Shown: one piece after another, positions 63,390 through 64,000 of the stretch
Position numbering within the stretch: the stretch's first letter is position 1
How the letters are laid out: each line of letters opens with the position of its first letter
Origin: Zopfochytrium polystomum
Taxonomy: Eukaryota > Chytridiomycota > Chytridiomycetes > Chytridiales > Chytridiaceae
DNA: 64,000 bases
NCBI GenBank assembly: GCA_025765615.1
Contig: JAIVFJ010000062.1
Span: forward strand, 124,001 to 188,000
Direction of reading: 5' to 3'
The notes under the pieces: generated by a model
The model's input: the letters and a program-made list of their open reading frames with translations, nothing else
The model's database searches: none
What the model was told of the DNA's origin: nothing
Translations under genes and position numbers: made by a program

Positions 63390-64000
63390 TCATCTCACGC
63401 ACGCGAACCAGCCATACTCCCTCCGATTGCACCGGTTGTTTTCAAAACAGACCCAGCTCGCAGCTGCGACCTGCTTGCCCCAGCTCCGCTCGTTCCGGGC
63501 GCGTCCGCGTCCGTGCCGTACAGCAAAAACTTTGTCAAAAACGTCCAGCAGCATCAGTGTCGGATGAGCCCACTTGACCAGCGACGTGAACTTTGACAGG
63601 TTCTTGAGGGCGAGGACGGCCTGCGGATCGAGGTTCGGGCTTCGAAGGACGAAGTTGAGTACGGAGAGCACCATGGTGTTGAACAGGATCACGGCGAACA
63701 GTGGAAGCGACGAGCTGAGGATGATCTTGCCGGAGGAGGCGAGGCTGGTGGAGAGGAGATCCACGACGTTCCAAATGAGCAGCACAATAAAACGCGTCGG
63801 CAATGATCCATAGGATATAAACGTAGCTGTGGGCAAGCCCAATATCATCGTCGGAGAGGAGATTGTGCTGGAACCGGAGATGGACTATATTTGCGCGGGG
63901 TGCGACGTAGAGGAGGAACACGAGCCCGAGAAAGTAGTTGATGAACTTTTCCAGCAACGCGTTCTTCAAGATCACTCTAGTCTTGATGTGCGAGGGCATG
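63390..64000 (-). CDS. Multipass membrane protein, partial at window edge, one apparent insertion
   Basis: From the window end the minus strand reads KFINYFLGLVFLLYV, IVHLRFQHNLLSDDDIGLAH and SYVYILWIIADAF. One extra base in the AAAA run at 63789-63792 then shifts into IVLLIWNVVDLLSTSL, SSLPLFAVILFNTMVLSVLNF and VKWAHPTLMLLDVFDKVFAV. At least three to four transmembrane helices are visible. The style of alternating hydrophobic helices and short loops recalls the gene at 7262-8860. Family not recognised; the 3' end (63390) may be followed by another exon. Confidence 0.55.

Overview
The window looks like nuclear DNA of a zoosporic (chytrid-type) fungus. Genes carry short introns (about 56-145 nt, GT...AG, with branch-like CTAAC/CTGAC motifs). 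Housekeeping proteins are eukaryotic (Rab6, uL2, Vps74/GOLPH3, CC2D1/Lgd, GINS Psf3). There is also an ankyrin-length 'LQWWKDSGL' repeat protein, a repeat type I associate with chytrid genomes (inference). No bacterial operons, rRNA or CRISPR are visible.

Layout. 1-4.4 kb: the 3' half of a Ty3/gypsy chromovirus (copy A) inserted in a decayed Ty1/copia pol. 4.8-5.8 kb: WWKDSG-repeat gene. 7.3-8.9 kb: multipass membrane protein gene. 9.5-15.5 kb: three minus-strand housekeeping genes (VPS74, CC2D1, RPL2). 16.2-18.8 kb: a divergent pair, secreted Cys-rich protein and F-box protein. 19.9-20.9 kb: RAB6/YPT6. 22.0 kb: tRNA-Ala(CGC). 23.0-24.5 kb: low-complexity protein. 25.4-27.4 kb: DHA2-type MFS transporter, followed by an orphan GH18 chitinase active-site fragment. 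29.7-30.9 kb: Cys/His-repeat gene, with a decayed relative at 41.6 kb. 31.5-41.2 kb: a stack of nested transposons. 42.3-46.0 kb: three paralogous small Cys-rich, probably GPI-anchored proteins. 46.2-48.2 kb: second DHA2 transporter. 48.9-49.7 kb: another Cys-rich GPI-type protein. 50.0-51.3 kb: aerolysin-like secreted protein. 51.9-52.4 kb: PSF3. 52.6-54.1 kb: FolD-like fragment and broken ankyrin gene. 54.7-56.3 kb: sugar transporter. 57.8-58.3 kb: Kre9/Knh1-like secreted protein. 58.5-59.5 kb: unknown gene. 60.3-62.9 kb: two intronless QorB/NmrA-like oxidoreductases. 63.4-64 kb: a second multipass membrane gene running off the end.

The nested stack can be dated by its target-site duplications. 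A PIF/Harbinger-type DNA transposon (16-bp inverted termini, ATT on both sides) was hit by a full-length Ty3 element (copy B, CCGTT on both sides). The 5' LTR of copy B was then hit in opposite orientation by a third Ty3 element (copy C, AAAAG on both sides), which has lost RT/RNase H and most of integrase through two in-frame deletions. Every LTR of this family carries a 100-bp array of 20 contiguous GAA/TTC pentamers, the heat-shock-element pattern. A 12-nt stretch just downstream of its TATA box is perfectly complementary to the primer-binding site, so the family looks stress-inducible and self-primed, as in Tf1/sushi elements.

A second window-wide pattern is that many otherwise convincing genes are broken by single extra bases, often in homopolymers, while the multi-copy retroelement ORFs are clean. 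I read this mainly as residual assembly insertions; genuine decay, or less likely programmed +1 frameshifting, are alternatives. Exon boundaries below were read by eye from splice signals and protein-family continuity.
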